From positions 1 to 64,000 of the forward strand of contig CACYCS010000050.1 in NCBI GenBank assembly GCA_902773005.1: 64,000 nucleotides of DNA, read 5' to 3'. A program made the translations under genes and the position numbers. The notes below the pieces were generated by a model. That model had not been told where the DNA came from, did no database searches, and was given only the letters and a program-made list of their open reading frames with translations. The stretch's first letter is position 1. Every line of letters begins with the position of its first letter. Of the stretch, positions 9,535 through 19,738 are shown one piece after another. The stretch comes from an uncultured Erysipelotrichaceae bacterium. Its GTDB lineage: Bacteria; Bacillota_I; Bacilli_A; RFN20; CAG-826.

Positions 9535-12500
9535 ATGTTGCTAGAAGAAGTATTGAAAGCAGTCGAAGTTTTTCCTAATGACGTCGCAGTAATGGACGAA
9601 AGCGGCAACATCACCTATCGCGATCTATGGGACCTATCCCTCAAATTCGCAGGGAGATTCTCTCGCGATGGCGTAGGCAAAGGCGATTTCATAAGCATCG
9701 AACTACCAAGGAGCATCAATTACGTCGCCGCCATGATCGGCTGCTGGATGGTAGGAGCCGCCTTCGCGGCATTAGACATCTCTTATCCTTCTGATAGGCT
9801 TGACTACATCGCCGAGGATTGCGGTTCGAAGATTCGCGTCACCTCCAATTACATTGAAGGAATCGAAAACGAGCCAAAGATAGAAAAAGCATATTTCCCT
9901 TCAGGCGAGGAGAATTCCTTTTTGGTCTATACCTCCGGATCCACCGGGCGGCCCAAAGGCGTTCTTCATAGCCACCAAAGCATTTTCGATTCCGTGGTTC
10001 GCGGAGTCGAGGCCTTGGACAGCTTGAACCGCGAAAGGCGCGGGCAGATTCTAGGCGTGCCCGTCCCCTTCAGTTTCATCGTAGGCGTATCCATGCTATT
10101 TGGAGGGATGCGAGGAGGATTGCCGGTCTACATCATTCCCGTCGTGGCTCTAAGAGACCCCATCTTGATGGACAAAGTCGTGTTCGACAACAACATCTCC
10201 GTAGCTTATATGCCCCCGAAGACGCTTAAGGTATTCCGCAACGAGGGAGGTTGCCTCAAAACCGCCATCGTGGGCAGCGAAAAAGTTTCGGGAATCTATC
10301 GCGACGACATTGCGATACTCAATATCTATGGTAGCAGCGAGACTGCAGGAGGCGTCACCTATTTCCATATCGATAAAGAATATGAGAACACGCCGATTGG
10401 AAAGCCTTATGGCGGCACCAAGGTCTATGTGCTCGACGAAAATGGTAAGGAATGCGAAGAAGGCGAAATCTGCATCGCTGGCCATTTCGCGAAATGCTAC
10501 CTGAATGACCCCGTTCTCACCAAAGAAAGATTCGTCCTAAACCCATTTAAGGAGCGTGATGGCTTCGATACGCTCTACCGTTCTGGCGATATTGGGAAAT
10601 GCCTGCCTAGCGGAGACTATCTCTATGTAAACCGCAAAGACTGGATGATCAAAATCAATGGCCAGCGCGTTGAACCTGGCGAAATAGAAGCTACGATCCG
10701 CTCGGTTGGAGGGGTATTTGACGCTGCGGTGAAGGATTTCGTCGGCGCTGCTGGGCAAACCTATCTTGCCGCCTATTACGTCCTTGAAGGTGAAAAGGAA
10801 ATCGATGTCAAAGACATCAAGGCCGCTATCGCAAGCCGGCTCCCTTCCTATATGATGCCCGCCCACTTCATAAAGCTCGACAAGCTCCCGACTAACGCGA
10901 ACGGCAAACTTGACCGCAAATCGCTAAAGGCGCCAATCATCGAATCCATGGTCGAATACGTCGCTCCGCGCGATGAAGTGGAAAAAGAGCTTTGCAAAGG
11001 ATTTGAGCAAGCCCTGAATATGCCTAAAGTCGGATGCAAAGACGACTTCTTCGATTTAGGCGGGGACAGCATCCGCGTCATGGTCCTCGAGCGAATCTGT
11101 TCGAATCTGAAGTTATCGACAAAGATGATCTACGACCTTCGCACGGTGGAAAAGATCGCCAAAGCGGTAAAAGAGGCCAAGGCGGAAGAAATCGATATCG
11201 ATCTGCGCCATGGAACTTTCCCGCTTACCCAAGCTCAGCTTGGCATATTCCTTTCTTGCGAGCAGCGCGAAGGCGAGGTTGCTTACAATAACCCGATTCT
11301 GCTTCGCTTCAAGAAAGAGGTCGACGCCAAGCGCCTTCAAAAGGCCGTCGAGCAAACCGTCCTTAATCACCCTGGGCTATTTGCAAAGCCCCTGATAGAT
11401 GAACAGGGCCTGCCCGCAATCCGTTATGAAGAAGCATTTGAAAAAGAGGAGATTTGCGACCTTTACGACATAAAAGAGAGCGATTTTGCCGCAATAAAGA
11501 AAACGCTGCTTAAGCCTTTCTTCATCAAGCGGGACAGACTTTTCCGATTCGCGATCTACAAAAGCGAAGCCTGCATTAGGCTTTTCATGGACATCCACCA
11601 CATCGTCTTCGACGGATACTCCATGAAGATACTGCTTTCTGAAATCGCTTCAATCTATCACGGAACGGGTGTCGCGCCCGAAACCTTCACTGCCTTCCAC
11701 GCATCCATTAGCGAAGCAAAGGAAAGAGAAGGCGAAGGCTATGCCAAAGCAAAAGAATGGTATCTAAACACTTTTGGTGGAGTGGAAGAAATCTCTTTGC
11801 CGAAGGGAGACGAAAATGGAAACGAGACGATTTTCGGCCACAGCAAAATCGCCTTAGGCATCAGTCCACAGAAAATCAAAGAGTATTGCCTTGATCATCA
11901 GACAACAGACAACGCCTTGACCGCTGCGGCTTTCGGCTATTTGCTTTCGGTTTATTGCATGAGCAAAAAAGCGTCCTTCGCCACGGTCTACAACGGACGT
12001 CATGACGTCAAAACCGCCAGGACCGTATCGATGTTCGTCCGTACCCTGCCCGTCCTATGCGAAATCAATCCAGCCTTGGAAGTAGATGAATTCGTGAAAG
12101 CCACTAAGGACCAGATGATGGGCGCGATGGTCAACGACACCTATTCCTTCCGTGAGCTTGCGTCCGCAACCGGGTATTCCAGCGACGTTCTTTTCACCTA
12201 CCAAGGCGATTTATTCGAGGTTCCGAATTGGGGAGACCTAACCTGCGAAAGAGAGAGCATTGAGTTCAACGCAACCGGCGAGAAGCTGTCCATCCAGCTT
12301 TACCCATTAAACGGCAAGCTCATCCTCGACATCCAATACCATGGCAACCTATATAGCGAGAAATGGATTTCCGATTTTGCCTCGCGCTACGAAAAAGTAC
12401 TAAGCGCATTCCTATCTGCCAAAACGCTAGGAGAGGTCGCGCTTGTCGACTCAAAGGAAGAGAAAAAGCTCCTCGCTTTGTCCTACGGAGGCGATTTGCC

Positions 12501-15500
12501 TTTTGACAAGACAAAAACGTTCGTGGATTTAGTGTCTAAGAGCGTATCTAGATTCCCCACTCACCGCGCCGTCGTCGCAAAAAACGGCGTCTATACCTAT
12601 TCGAATTTGGACCTTGCGTCAAATATTATCGCCAACCATCTAGTTAAGATAGGCGTAAAAGAAGGCGATTTTGTCGCACTTAAAATGAGTCGAATCAAAG
12701 AATTCGAAGCAGCGATTCTAGGCGTCATGAAAGCCGGTGGCGCATACGTTCCCGTCGATCCGGCATACCCAGAAGAGCGAATCGCCTATATGGTCGAGGA
12801 TTCCAAAGCAAAGGCGCTTCTAACCGATGAAAAGGTGGCTGCGATTCTTGAGGCGGAAGAAAACAAAGATCCGATCAACCTTTCGAAGCCCGATAGCCCA
12901 GCCTATATGATCTACACATCAGGCTCCACAGGAAAACCAAAAGGCGTGGTAATCCGCCACGTCTCTTTGGCTGCATTCGTGGCTTGGAATATCGAAGTGT
13001 TCCATTTGACTCACGAATCCGTCAACGGCGAGCACGCAAGTTTCTCTTTCGACGCATCGGTTGGCGATTTGTTCCCCGTGTTGGCCGCAGGCGGCGAACT
13101 CCATATTCTTGGCGAAGACCTACGCATGGATTTGGATTTGATCTACGAATATCTGCAAGCCAATAAAGTGACAGGGTTAACGATGTCGACTCAAATCGGG
13201 TTATCCCTTATTAACGCCCATCCGGATGTCGGGCTGCAATACATGATTTGCGGCGGTGAGAAGTTTCTCCCTACCGCCAAAACCAAAGTCAGGATGGTCA
13301 ACGGCTATGGCCCAACCGAATTCACCGTCTGCTCCTCGTTCCAATTCGTGGACCAAGAGAAGGAAGGAGATGTTCCTATTGGGCGCGCTGTCCCAAACTC
13401 CTACTCGCTCATCTGCGATCAAAACGGGAATCTATTGCCTCAAGGAATGACAGGCGAGCTTTGCCTGTCCGGAATTCAGATCAGCCAGGGCTACTATGGC
13501 CGCGATGAACTAAACAAAGAAAAATTCGTCGCGCGGCCTTTCCTAAACGGCGAGAAGATGTATCGCACAGGGGATCTTGCAAGATATAACGAGGACGGAG
13601 TTCTTGAGTATCTTGGCCGAATCGACTTCATGGTGAAGCTCCGCGGCTTCCGCATCGAGCTCGGGGAAATCGAAAGCGTTGCCTCGCGCTTTGAAGGCGT
13701 GAAACAAGTCATCGCGCTAGTGAAGAACAAGCAAATCGTCCTCTACTTCACCGCCGATCGAGAAATCAACACAGCCGAACTCAAGTCGTTCATGGCATCT
13801 AGCCTGACCGAGTACATGGTTCCGAACGTATTCATGCAGCTCGATACTATGCCGCTCAACCCCAGCGGAAAGATCGATCGCAAAGCATTGCCGGAGATTG
13901 AAAAAACCGGTGCAGAAACCATCCCTCCACGCAACGAAGATGAGAAAAAAATATTCGAAATCCTTGCAAAAGTAATAGGAAATGAGGATTTTGGGGTCGA
14001 AGATGACTTCGGCGATATCGGGCTTACCTCGCTAAGCGCGATGCAGTTCTCCTCGCTTCTAGCATCCACCCTCAATAAGCCATTGAGGGCCAGCGACCTA
14101 ACAAAGTACCCGACCATCGCTTCCCTCGCCAAGCACCTTTCCGTTGCTCAATCGGAAGAAAGCTATGCTCTTCAGGAAGATTATCCTCTTACGATGGCCC
14201 AGCGTGGCATCCTTACCGAGGCCATGGCCCATCCTGGCACTACGATATATAACATTCCCGTCGCGATAGAGTTGCCCAAAGCAATCGATCTCATAAAGTT
14301 TGAGAATGCGATTTCGGAAGCTATCGACGCACATCCATATCTAAAAGGTCGAATCGTTGCAAACGACGATGGCGACTTCCGCATAAAGAGGAACGACGAA
14401 TCTAAAATCGAGATTGCCCATGTCGATCTTGATGCGCTTGAAGGTGGAGCGCAGGTAATGGTCAAGCCATTCGATGTCATCGGCGGCGAGCTCGTAAGAG
14501 CCGCCCTCCTCCTCGGAAAGGATAGGAACGTCTTCTTCTTTGATGCCCACCACATCGCATTCGATGGCGAATCGCTTGATGTCCTGATGAACGACATCAA
14601 CGATGCTTATATGGGCAAGACGCTCCAAAAAGAGTCTTTCAGCGAATTCGAATACGCCTTAGCCGAGGAAAAATATCGCCAAGACGGAGCGCTCCAGGAA
14701 GCCAAAAACCACTACATGTCTCTCCTCGATGGTCGAGATGTCGACTGCTTGCTCATCAAAGATATCCAAGCTAGCGGCATCGGCAAGCAAGAGATAAATC
14801 TCGCTATGCGCGCCGATCAAAAGCAAATCGAAAAATATCTAGAATCGAACAAGACCACAGTCAATACGCTTTGGATTTCTGCTTTAGGCGTAGCGATCGC
14901 GAAATTCCTCCATCGCGAAGACGCCCTCTACACAACCGTATATAACGGGCGTGGCGACGCGCGCGTAAAGCGCGATGTCGGCATGTTCGTCCACACCCTT
15001 CCCGTAGTTGCTGAGCCTTATAAGTCTCCTGACGCTGCAACGTATGTGAAATCGATGGGCGAGCAAATCCAAAATAGCATGGCCAATGATATCTATAGTT
15101 TCATGGAGATCGCCCATGACTTCGGAGTCAGGGCCGACATACTGTTCGTCTATGAAGGAAAAATCGCGCAGGGCTATCAGCTTGGCGGAATCGATATTCC
15201 TTCTGCGGAATCGCTTTCCCCCGATGAAATGAAGGCATCGATTTTGCTTGCGGTAAGCGATTCCGAGAATGGCTTTGGGCTGCATCTAGAATACGATGGC
15301 GACGCTTTCGAAGCGTGGAGCATGTCTTCTTTCCTAAACGCGGTCGTCGCTTGCTTCAATGCGATCCTGCAAGGCAAAGACCTGAAGAAGCTTTCCTTGC
15401 TTTCTGCTCACGACAGGAAGATCATTGACGCTTCTAACGCAACCGAGGTCAAAATCGAAAAAGACGACATCGTCACCTCGTTCCGAAAAATGGCTAAGCG

Positions 15501-18381
15501 TTACCCTGACAACATCGCCATTATATATAAGGATATAAAGCTGACCTATGCCGAAGTGGACGAGACAACCGATCGAATCGCAGAACGGCTTCTCCAAAGC
15601 GGCATTGGAAAAGGCAAAGTCGCTTCGGTTCTAGTCTCTCGCAGTCAGAACATGGTACTATCGGCTCTAGGCGTCCTCAAAACCGGCGCCGCTTACCAGC
15701 CGCTCGACTTCTCTTATCCTACCGATAGGCTCCTATTCATGATTAAGGACGCCAATGCCGCGATGCTCATCGCTGATAGGAATCTCATGGACCGCGTTCC
15801 AGGGTGCAATCTCGACGTTCTATACACCGAGGATTTCGCTGGGTTGCCTGCGAAAACGCATGACCTCCCCCACACAAATTGGGATGATCTATTCATATTG
15901 CTTTATACTTCTGGCACGACTGGAACCCCAAAAGGCGTTATGCTCAAGCATTCCAACCTCGCTAATTTCTGCGCTTGGCACCACCGCTATTATGGTCTAA
16001 GCGAGTCCTCCGTCGTATCAGCATACGCAGGATTCGGTTTCGACGCCTGCATGATGGACCTTTACCCCGCGCTTACAGCCGGAGCCGCTGTCTGCATCGT
16101 CCCCGACGAGCTAAGGATGAATCTATCCGACCTCAAGGATTATTTCGCCAAGAATCGCGTCTCGCATTCTTTCATGACGACTCAAGTTGGTAGACTTTTC
16201 GCAAGCGAGCATCCCGAATCAAGCTTGTCTTACCTCTCCGTCGGCGGAGAAAAGCTCACTCCCGTTGAACCGCCAAAAGACTACAAACTCATCAATGGCT
16301 ATGGTCCAACCGAATGCACGATATTCTCGACCACCAAGTGGGTCGACCGCATTTATCCGCGCATCCCGATAGGCCAGCCTCTAGACAATTACAAGCTGTA
16401 TGTCGTCGACGAAAGCGGCAATGAAGTCCCGCTCGGCGCTCTTGGGGAACTATGGATTTCAGGCTTAGGCGTTGGCGAAGGATACCTTAATCAGCCAGAG
16501 AAAACCGCGCAATCGTTCATCAAGAATCCCTTCTCTGACCAGCAAGATTACGCTCGCGCATATCGAAGCGGCGACATCGTCAGGCGACTTGCCGATGGAA
16601 GCATCGACTTCATTGGAAGAAACGACGGTCAGGTCAAGGTTCGCGGATTCCGCATCGAATTGTCCGAGGTCGAAGTGGCGATTCGTAGTTTCCCGGGCAT
16701 CAAAGACGTCACCGTTCAGGCCTTCGACGCCGAAGGCGGCGGAAAGTTCCTAGCCGCTTATTTCACTTCCGACAAGCATATCAATATCGAGGACATCAAG
16801 CAGCATATCCTCGCCGATAAGCCATCTTACATGGTGCCCGCAAGCATCATGCAGCTCGACCAAATCCCGCTCAACCAAAACCAAAAGGTCAATAAGCGCG
16901 CACTGCCTAAACCCGTATTCGATCAAAAATCCAGCGAGTACGTCCAGCCGAGTTCGCCTGCAGAAAAAGATTTCTGCACGATCTTTGAACAGGTCCTTGG
17001 TCTAGAAAAAGTCTCTGCAGACGCAAGCTTCTTCGATTTGGGCGGTACCTCGCTTACCGCGGCCAAAGTCGTGATATCCGCGATGAACAAAGGCTATAGC
17101 GTCTCCTATCAGGATATCTTCTCGCACCCAACCGCAATCGAGCTGGCCGCCTTTGCCACCAATGCGAAAAAAGAAGACGAGGCGAAACCCGAAACCAATG
17201 AAATCGCGTCCGAGCGCGAATCATTGAAATATAACGTCGTGGCCCATGTTGATGAAATCGTCGCCGAGCGAAAGATCGGCCGCGTCCTGCTAACGGGGGC
17301 GACGGGCTTCCTTGGCGTGCACGTCTTCAGGGAATTGCTTGAACGCGAGACCCCCACCATCATTTTGGTTCGCGGAAAAGGCATCGACCCCATAGCGAGG
17401 GCGAAAGGCCTTCTCATGTACTACTTTGATGACACCTTCGACGATGTCTTCGACCGCTTTGTGAAAGTCATCGATGCTGACATCACCGATGAAAACCTCT
17501 TAGATAAACTCGGCGGCGAACAATTCGATACGATCATAAATGCCGCCGCAATCGTCAAGCACTTTGCAAGCGACGACTCGATCGAGCGCGTCAATCATGG
17601 AGGGGTGAAAAACCTCATCAAAGTCGCGGAAGCGAAGAAAGCAAGGCTAATTCAAGTCTCTACCATTTCCGTAGCTGGAGAAAACATCGGCCACAAATTC
17701 CCGGAAACCTTCGCAATGAAGGAAAACCAACTCTATTTCGGCCAGGACCTATCCAACAAATACGCCTCCTCAAAATTCAATGCGGAGGATTCGATTCTAA
17801 CAGCAATAGAAAAAGGCGAACTAGACGCCAAAATCATCCGCGTGGGCAACCTCATGGGTCGCCAAAGCGATGGCGAATTCCAGATCAATAGCATCACCAA
17901 TGCCTTCATGCGCAACCTGCGCGGATATAAGGCTTTGGGCAAATTCCCAATTTCGATGCTAGACGGCAAGGTCGACTTCTCGCCAATTGACGAGATTGCC
18001 AAAACCATCTTGCTGCTTGCCGAGACGCCAAGCCGATTCACCGTCTTCCATAGCTACAATTCCCATATGGTTCAAATGGGCGACGTGATCGATGCGATGA
18101 ATCTCTGTGGCATCCATATCGATAAGGTAAGCGACCAGGAATTCGCCATAGCGATGCGCGAAGCGATGCAAGACGAGAGCCTAAGCGAAATCGTTTCGCC
18201 ACTGCTCTCCTACGCAAGCAGCGACAACCTCTCCCACGAATTCATTCCTGCCGACGCCACTTACTCTGTAAAGGCGCTATACCGTCTCGGATATCGCTGG
18301 CCGATCACCGACTTCGAATACCTGATCAAAGCGATCGAAGCGCTGGATACGCTTGGCTTCTTCGACGGGAACGACATGTAA
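9535..18381 (+). CDS. Three-module non-ribosomal peptide synthetase with reductive release
   Basis: 2948-residue cytosolic assembly line. Domain order: A1 (about 1-455), T1 (carrier Ser512), C1 (about 555-985, HHIVFDG 688-694), A2 (about 990-1455), T2 (Ser1499), C2 (about 1540-1970, HHIAFDG 1672-1678), A3 (about 1975-2450), T3 (Ser2506) and a terminal NAD(P)H-dependent reductase (about 2575-2948; GATGFLG 2588-2594, YxxxK 2743-2747). There is no thioesterase, so the product should leave as an aldehyde or alcohol, or cyclise to an imine or pyrazinone. A2 and A3 keep the amino-binding Asp (1173, 2170). A1 has FSFIVG at that place, so it may load a non-alpha-amino acid. Residues read as specificity codes: A2 D-A-G-T-I-G-G-V-C-K (aromatic or hydrophobic likely), A3 D-A-M-F-S-G-G-I-F-K (unclear). 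AAGGAG precedes the ATG. No carrier-protein activating enzyme is in the window. Confidence 0.92.
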   Translation: MLLEEVLKAVEVFPNDVAVMDESGNITYRDLWDLSLKFAGRFSRDGVGKGDFISIELPRSINYVAAMIGCWMVGAAFAALDISYPSDRLDYIAEDCGSKIRVTSNYIEGIENEPKIEKAYFPSGEENSFLVYTSGSTGRPKGVLHSHQSIFDSVVRGVEALDSLNRERRGQILGVPVPFSFIVGVSMLFGGMRGGLPVYIIPVVALRDPILMDKVVFDNNISVAYMPPKTLKVFRNEGGCLKTAIVGSEKVSGIYRDDIAILNIYGSSETAGGVTYFHIDKEYENTPIGKPYGGTKVYVLDENGKECEEGEICIAGHFAKCYLNDPVLTKERFVLNPFKERDGFDTLYRSGDIGKCLPSGDYLYVNRKDWMIKINGQRVEPGEIEATIRSVGGVFDAAVKDFVGAAGQTYLAAYYVLEGEKEIDVKDIKAAIASRLPSYMMPAHFIKLDKLPTNANGKLDRKSLKAPIIESMVEYVAPRDEVEKELCKGFEQALNMPKVGCKDDFFDLGGDSIRVMVLERICSNLKLSTKMIYDLRTVEKIAKAVKEAKAEEIDIDLRHGTFPLTQAQLGIFLSCEQREGEVAYNNPILLRFKKEVDAKRLQKAVEQTVLNHPGLFAKPLIDEQGLPAIRYEEAFEKEEICDLYDIKESDFAAIKKTLLKPFFIKRDRLFRFAIYKSEACIRLFMDIHHIVFDGYSMKILLSEIASIYHGTGVAPETFTAFHASISEAKEREGEGYAKAKEWYLNTFGGVEEISLPKGDENGNETIFGHSKIALGISPQKIKEYCLDHQTTDNALTAAAFGYLLSVYCMSKKASFATVYNGRHDVKTARTVSMFVRTLPVLCEINPALEVDEFVKATKDQMMGAMVNDTYSFRELASATGYSSDVLFTYQGDLFEVPNWGDLTCERESIEFNATGEKLSIQLYPLNGKLILDIQYHGNLYSEKWISDFASRYEKVLSAFLSAKTLGEVALVDSKEEKKLLALSYGGDLPFDKTKTFVDLVSKSVSRFPTHRAVVAKNGVYTYSNLDLASNIIANHLVKIGVKEGDFVALKMSRIKEFEAAILGVMKAGGAYVPVDPAYPEERIAYMVEDSKAKALLTDEKVAAILEAEENKDPINLSKPDSPAYMIYTSGSTGKPKGVVIRHVSLAAFVAWNIEVFHLTHESVNGEHASFSFDASVGDLFPVLAAGGELHILGEDLRMDLDLIYEYLQANKVTGLTMSTQIGLSLINAHPDVGLQYMICGGEKFLPTAKTKVRMVNGYGPTEFTVCSSFQFVDQEKEGDVPIGRAVPNSYSLICDQNGNLLPQGMTGELCLSGIQISQGYYGRDELNKEKFVARPFLNGEKMYRTGDLARYNEDGVLEYLGRIDFMVKLRGFRIELGEIESVASRFEGVKQVIALVKNKQIVLYFTADREINTAELKSFMASSLTEYMVPNVFMQLDTMPLNPSGKIDRKALPEIEKTGAETIPPRNEDEKKIFEILAKVIGNEDFGVEDDFGDIGLTSLSAMQFSSLLASTLNKPLRASDLTKYPTIASLAKHLSVAQSEESYALQEDYPLTMAQRGILTEAMAHPGTTIYNIPVAIELPKAIDLIKFENAISEAIDAHPYLKGRIVANDDGDFRIKRNDESKIEIAHVDLDALEGGAQVMVKPFDVIGGELVRAALLLGKDRNVFFFDAHHIAFDGESLDVLMNDINDAYMGKTLQKESFSEFEYALAEEKYRQDGALQEAKNHYMSLLDGRDVDCLLIKDIQASGIGKQEINLAMRADQKQIEKYLESNKTTVNTLWISALGVAIAKFLHREDALYTTVYNGRGDARVKRDVGMFVHTLPVVAEPYKSPDAATYVKSMGEQIQNSMANDIYSFMEIAHDFGVRADILFVYEGKIAQGYQLGGIDIPSAESLSPDEMKASILLAVSDSENGFGLHLEYDGDAFEAWSMSSFLNAVVACFNAILQGKDLKKLSLLSAHDRKIIDASNATEVKIEKDDIVTSFRKMAKRYPDNIAIIYKDIKLTYAEVDETTDRIAERLLQSGIGKGKVASVLVSRSQNMVLSALGVLKTGAAYQPLDFSYPTDRLLFMIKDANAAMLIADRNLMDRVPGCNLDVLYTEDFAGLPAKTHDLPHTNWDDLFILLYTSGTTGTPKGVMLKHSNLANFCAWHHRYYGLSESSVVSAYAGFGFDACMMDLYPALTAGAAVCIVPDELRMNLSDLKDYFAKNRVSHSFMTTQVGRLFASEHPESSLSYLSVGGEKLTPVEPPKDYKLINGYGPTECTIFSTTKWVDRIYPRIPIGQPLDNYKLYVVDESGNEVPLGALGELWISGLGVGEGYLNQPEKTAQSFIKNPFSDQQDYARAYRSGDIVRRLADGSIDFIGRNDGQVKVRGFRIELSEVEVAIRSFPGIKDVTVQAFDAEGGGKFLAAYFTSDKHINIEDIKQHILADKPSYMVPASIMQLDQIPLNQNQKVNKRALPKPVFDQKSSEYVQPSSPAEKDFCTIFEQVLGLEKVSADASFFDLGGTSLTAAKVVISAMNKGYSVSYQDIFSHPTAIELAAFATNAKKEDEAKPETNEIASERESLKYNVVAHVDEIVAERKIGRVLLTGATGFLGVHVFRELLERETPTIILVRGKGIDPIARAKGLLMYYFDDTFDDVFDRFVKVIDADITDENLLDKLGGEQFDTIINAAAIVKHFASDDSIERVNHGGVKNLIKVAEAKKARLIQVSTISVAGENIGHKFPETFAMKENQLYFGQDLSNKYASSKFNAEDSILTAIEKGELDAKIIRVGNLMGRQSDGEFQINSITNAFMRNLRGYKALGKFPISMLDGKVDFSPIDEIAKTILLLAETPSRFTVFHSYNSHMVQMGDVIDAMNLCGIHIDKVSDQEFAIAMREAMQDESLSEIVSPLLSYASSDNLSHEFIPADATYSVKALYRLGYRWPITDFEYLIKAIEALDTLGFFDGNDM

Positions 18382-18404
18382 GAGCTAAGGGTCAATGCAA
18401 AATG

Positions 18405-18444
18405 CGGCGGCCGAGTCAAGCATAAAACTCGACCGCCGATTTTT
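18405..18444 (+). terminator. Terminator of the peptide synthetase gene
   Basis: A 12-bp stem with one mismatch (18405-18416 with 18427-18438) followed by ATTTTT, 23 bp after the synthetase stop. Confidence 0.8.
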
Positions 18445-18488
18445 AGTCAAACGTTCTTAAAAAACCTTGCAATAACCCAATGAAACGG

Positions 18489-19628
18489 TCAATCAGCAAC
18501 GAGTTTATTTTGAAGCGCATCAATTTGATTTTGCGAAAGGCCAATATTCAGGAGATATCCGTTGGCTTTGCTATGAAGCGCGGACGCGGTAAGCAGGGGC
18601 ATGGATACGCTTTCGTCAAAGCTGAAGACGTAACGAATCATCTCGTCGATATGCATTCCCTTAATCACGTTGTATTTGTCGGAACCAACTTCGATGCCGT
18701 AGTAGTTCTTGTAGGTGACAAAATAGTCGGCGACGAGCTCATCGTAGTCCGCTCCGCACAAAGCCTCAAGCACCATGCAGACATAGCCTGTTCTATCCTT
18801 GCCTTCGAGGCAATGGACGTAATATGGGCCATCATGAGCAAGCATTCCTTCGAAAAGGGTTTTCATCTTATTGGAGAAATCCTCAGCTTTGTAGGCGGCG
18901 GCCATTCCGAGGAATATCGCATCTCCGCGATCCATAAGACCTTTCATATAGGTCCCGATTTTGAATTTCGGTTGGGTCAAGACGTTGCTCTCCTTGTCAG
19001 CCAAATCGATGTCGTATGCAATCCCGTTTCTTTCGAGTAACGAGTCGACGATTTCTGCTCTACTGCGCGAATCATCAACGGGAGACGCGCCGCGATAAAG
19101 TGTTTTAGGCGCGATTCGCCCGACATTCACCTCGCGGAAATTAGCGAATTGCTCATCACTTTCATACTTGGTCCGATCGTCAGAATAAGAGATGGATAAT
19201 GTCTCCTCGACATCTTTGTATTTGCCTTTTTCAAACTCGGTGATGGTGACTTTGGTATCGGCTGCGAACCCATTTTCCGCATACACGTCCTCACCGTAAT
19301 TGATGCAGAACTTGATATAGTCGTAGCCTTTGTATCCGACGACGAGCTCTTGCCCGGCCGGAACGTAGTAGCCGCTATAATAGCCAATGTCTTCGAATGT
19401 CACCGTTTTCTCGCCTGTTGCAAATGACAAACTCACGCTATCGCCGAACGCGAATCCCTTCTTGTTGAATTCCTCAATCGATATATCGATATAGGCTCCG
19501 CCAAATTCATCGTCATGGTGAATGGAATAGTCTTCGAGGATTATCTGCCCGGATTGCCCCGATGCATCGCAGGAAGATAGGCAGCATAAGGATGAGGCAA
19601 GAATCAAAAATGGCACGATTTTCTTCAT
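18489..19628 (-). CDS. Lipoprotein tyrosine/dual-specificity phosphatase
   Basis: 379-residue protein starting at the Met that opens a signal peptide with lipobox LSSC (Cys20); an upstream ATG at 19673 would bury this signal. Residues about 30-150 form an unrecognised beta-rich region. The C-terminal half resembles the Y_phosphatase3 family: the LYRGASP substrate-entry motif, then HCLEGKDRT with His272 and nucleophile Cys273, the phosphate-binding P-loop. Related proteins hydrolyse phosphotyrosine, phosphoinositides or other phosphoesters. Being outside the membrane, it probably acts on exogenous or host phosphoesters, which is an inference. It is transcribed convergently with the synthetase gene. 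Confidence 0.82.
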   Translation of the reverse strand: MKKIVPFLILASSLCCLSSCDASGQSGQIILEDYSIHHDDEFGGAYIDISIEEFNKKGFAFGDSVSLSFATGEKTVTFEDIGYYSGYYVPAGQELVVGYKGYDYIKFCINYGEDVYAENGFAADTKVTITEFEKGKYKDVEETLSISYSDDRTKYESDEQFANFREVNVGRIAPKTLYRGASPVDDSRSRAEIVDSLLERNGIAYDIDLADKESNVLTQPKFKIGTYMKGLMDRGDAIFLGMAAAYKAEDFSNKMKTLFEGMLAHDGPYYVHCLEGKDRTGYVCMVLEALCGADYDELVADYFVTYKNYYGIEVGSDKYNVIKGMHIDEMIRYVFSFDESVSMPLLTASALHSKANGYLLNIGLSQNQIDALQNKLVAD

Positions 19629-19738
19629 GTCTAAATTATGTGACAAAAACAAATAATTGGAACATCTTTCCAAAATTTAGCGCAGACATGTATTCGAAAT
19701 TCACAAATTTTGGAACGAAGAGGGCTTAGTCAAACTCG

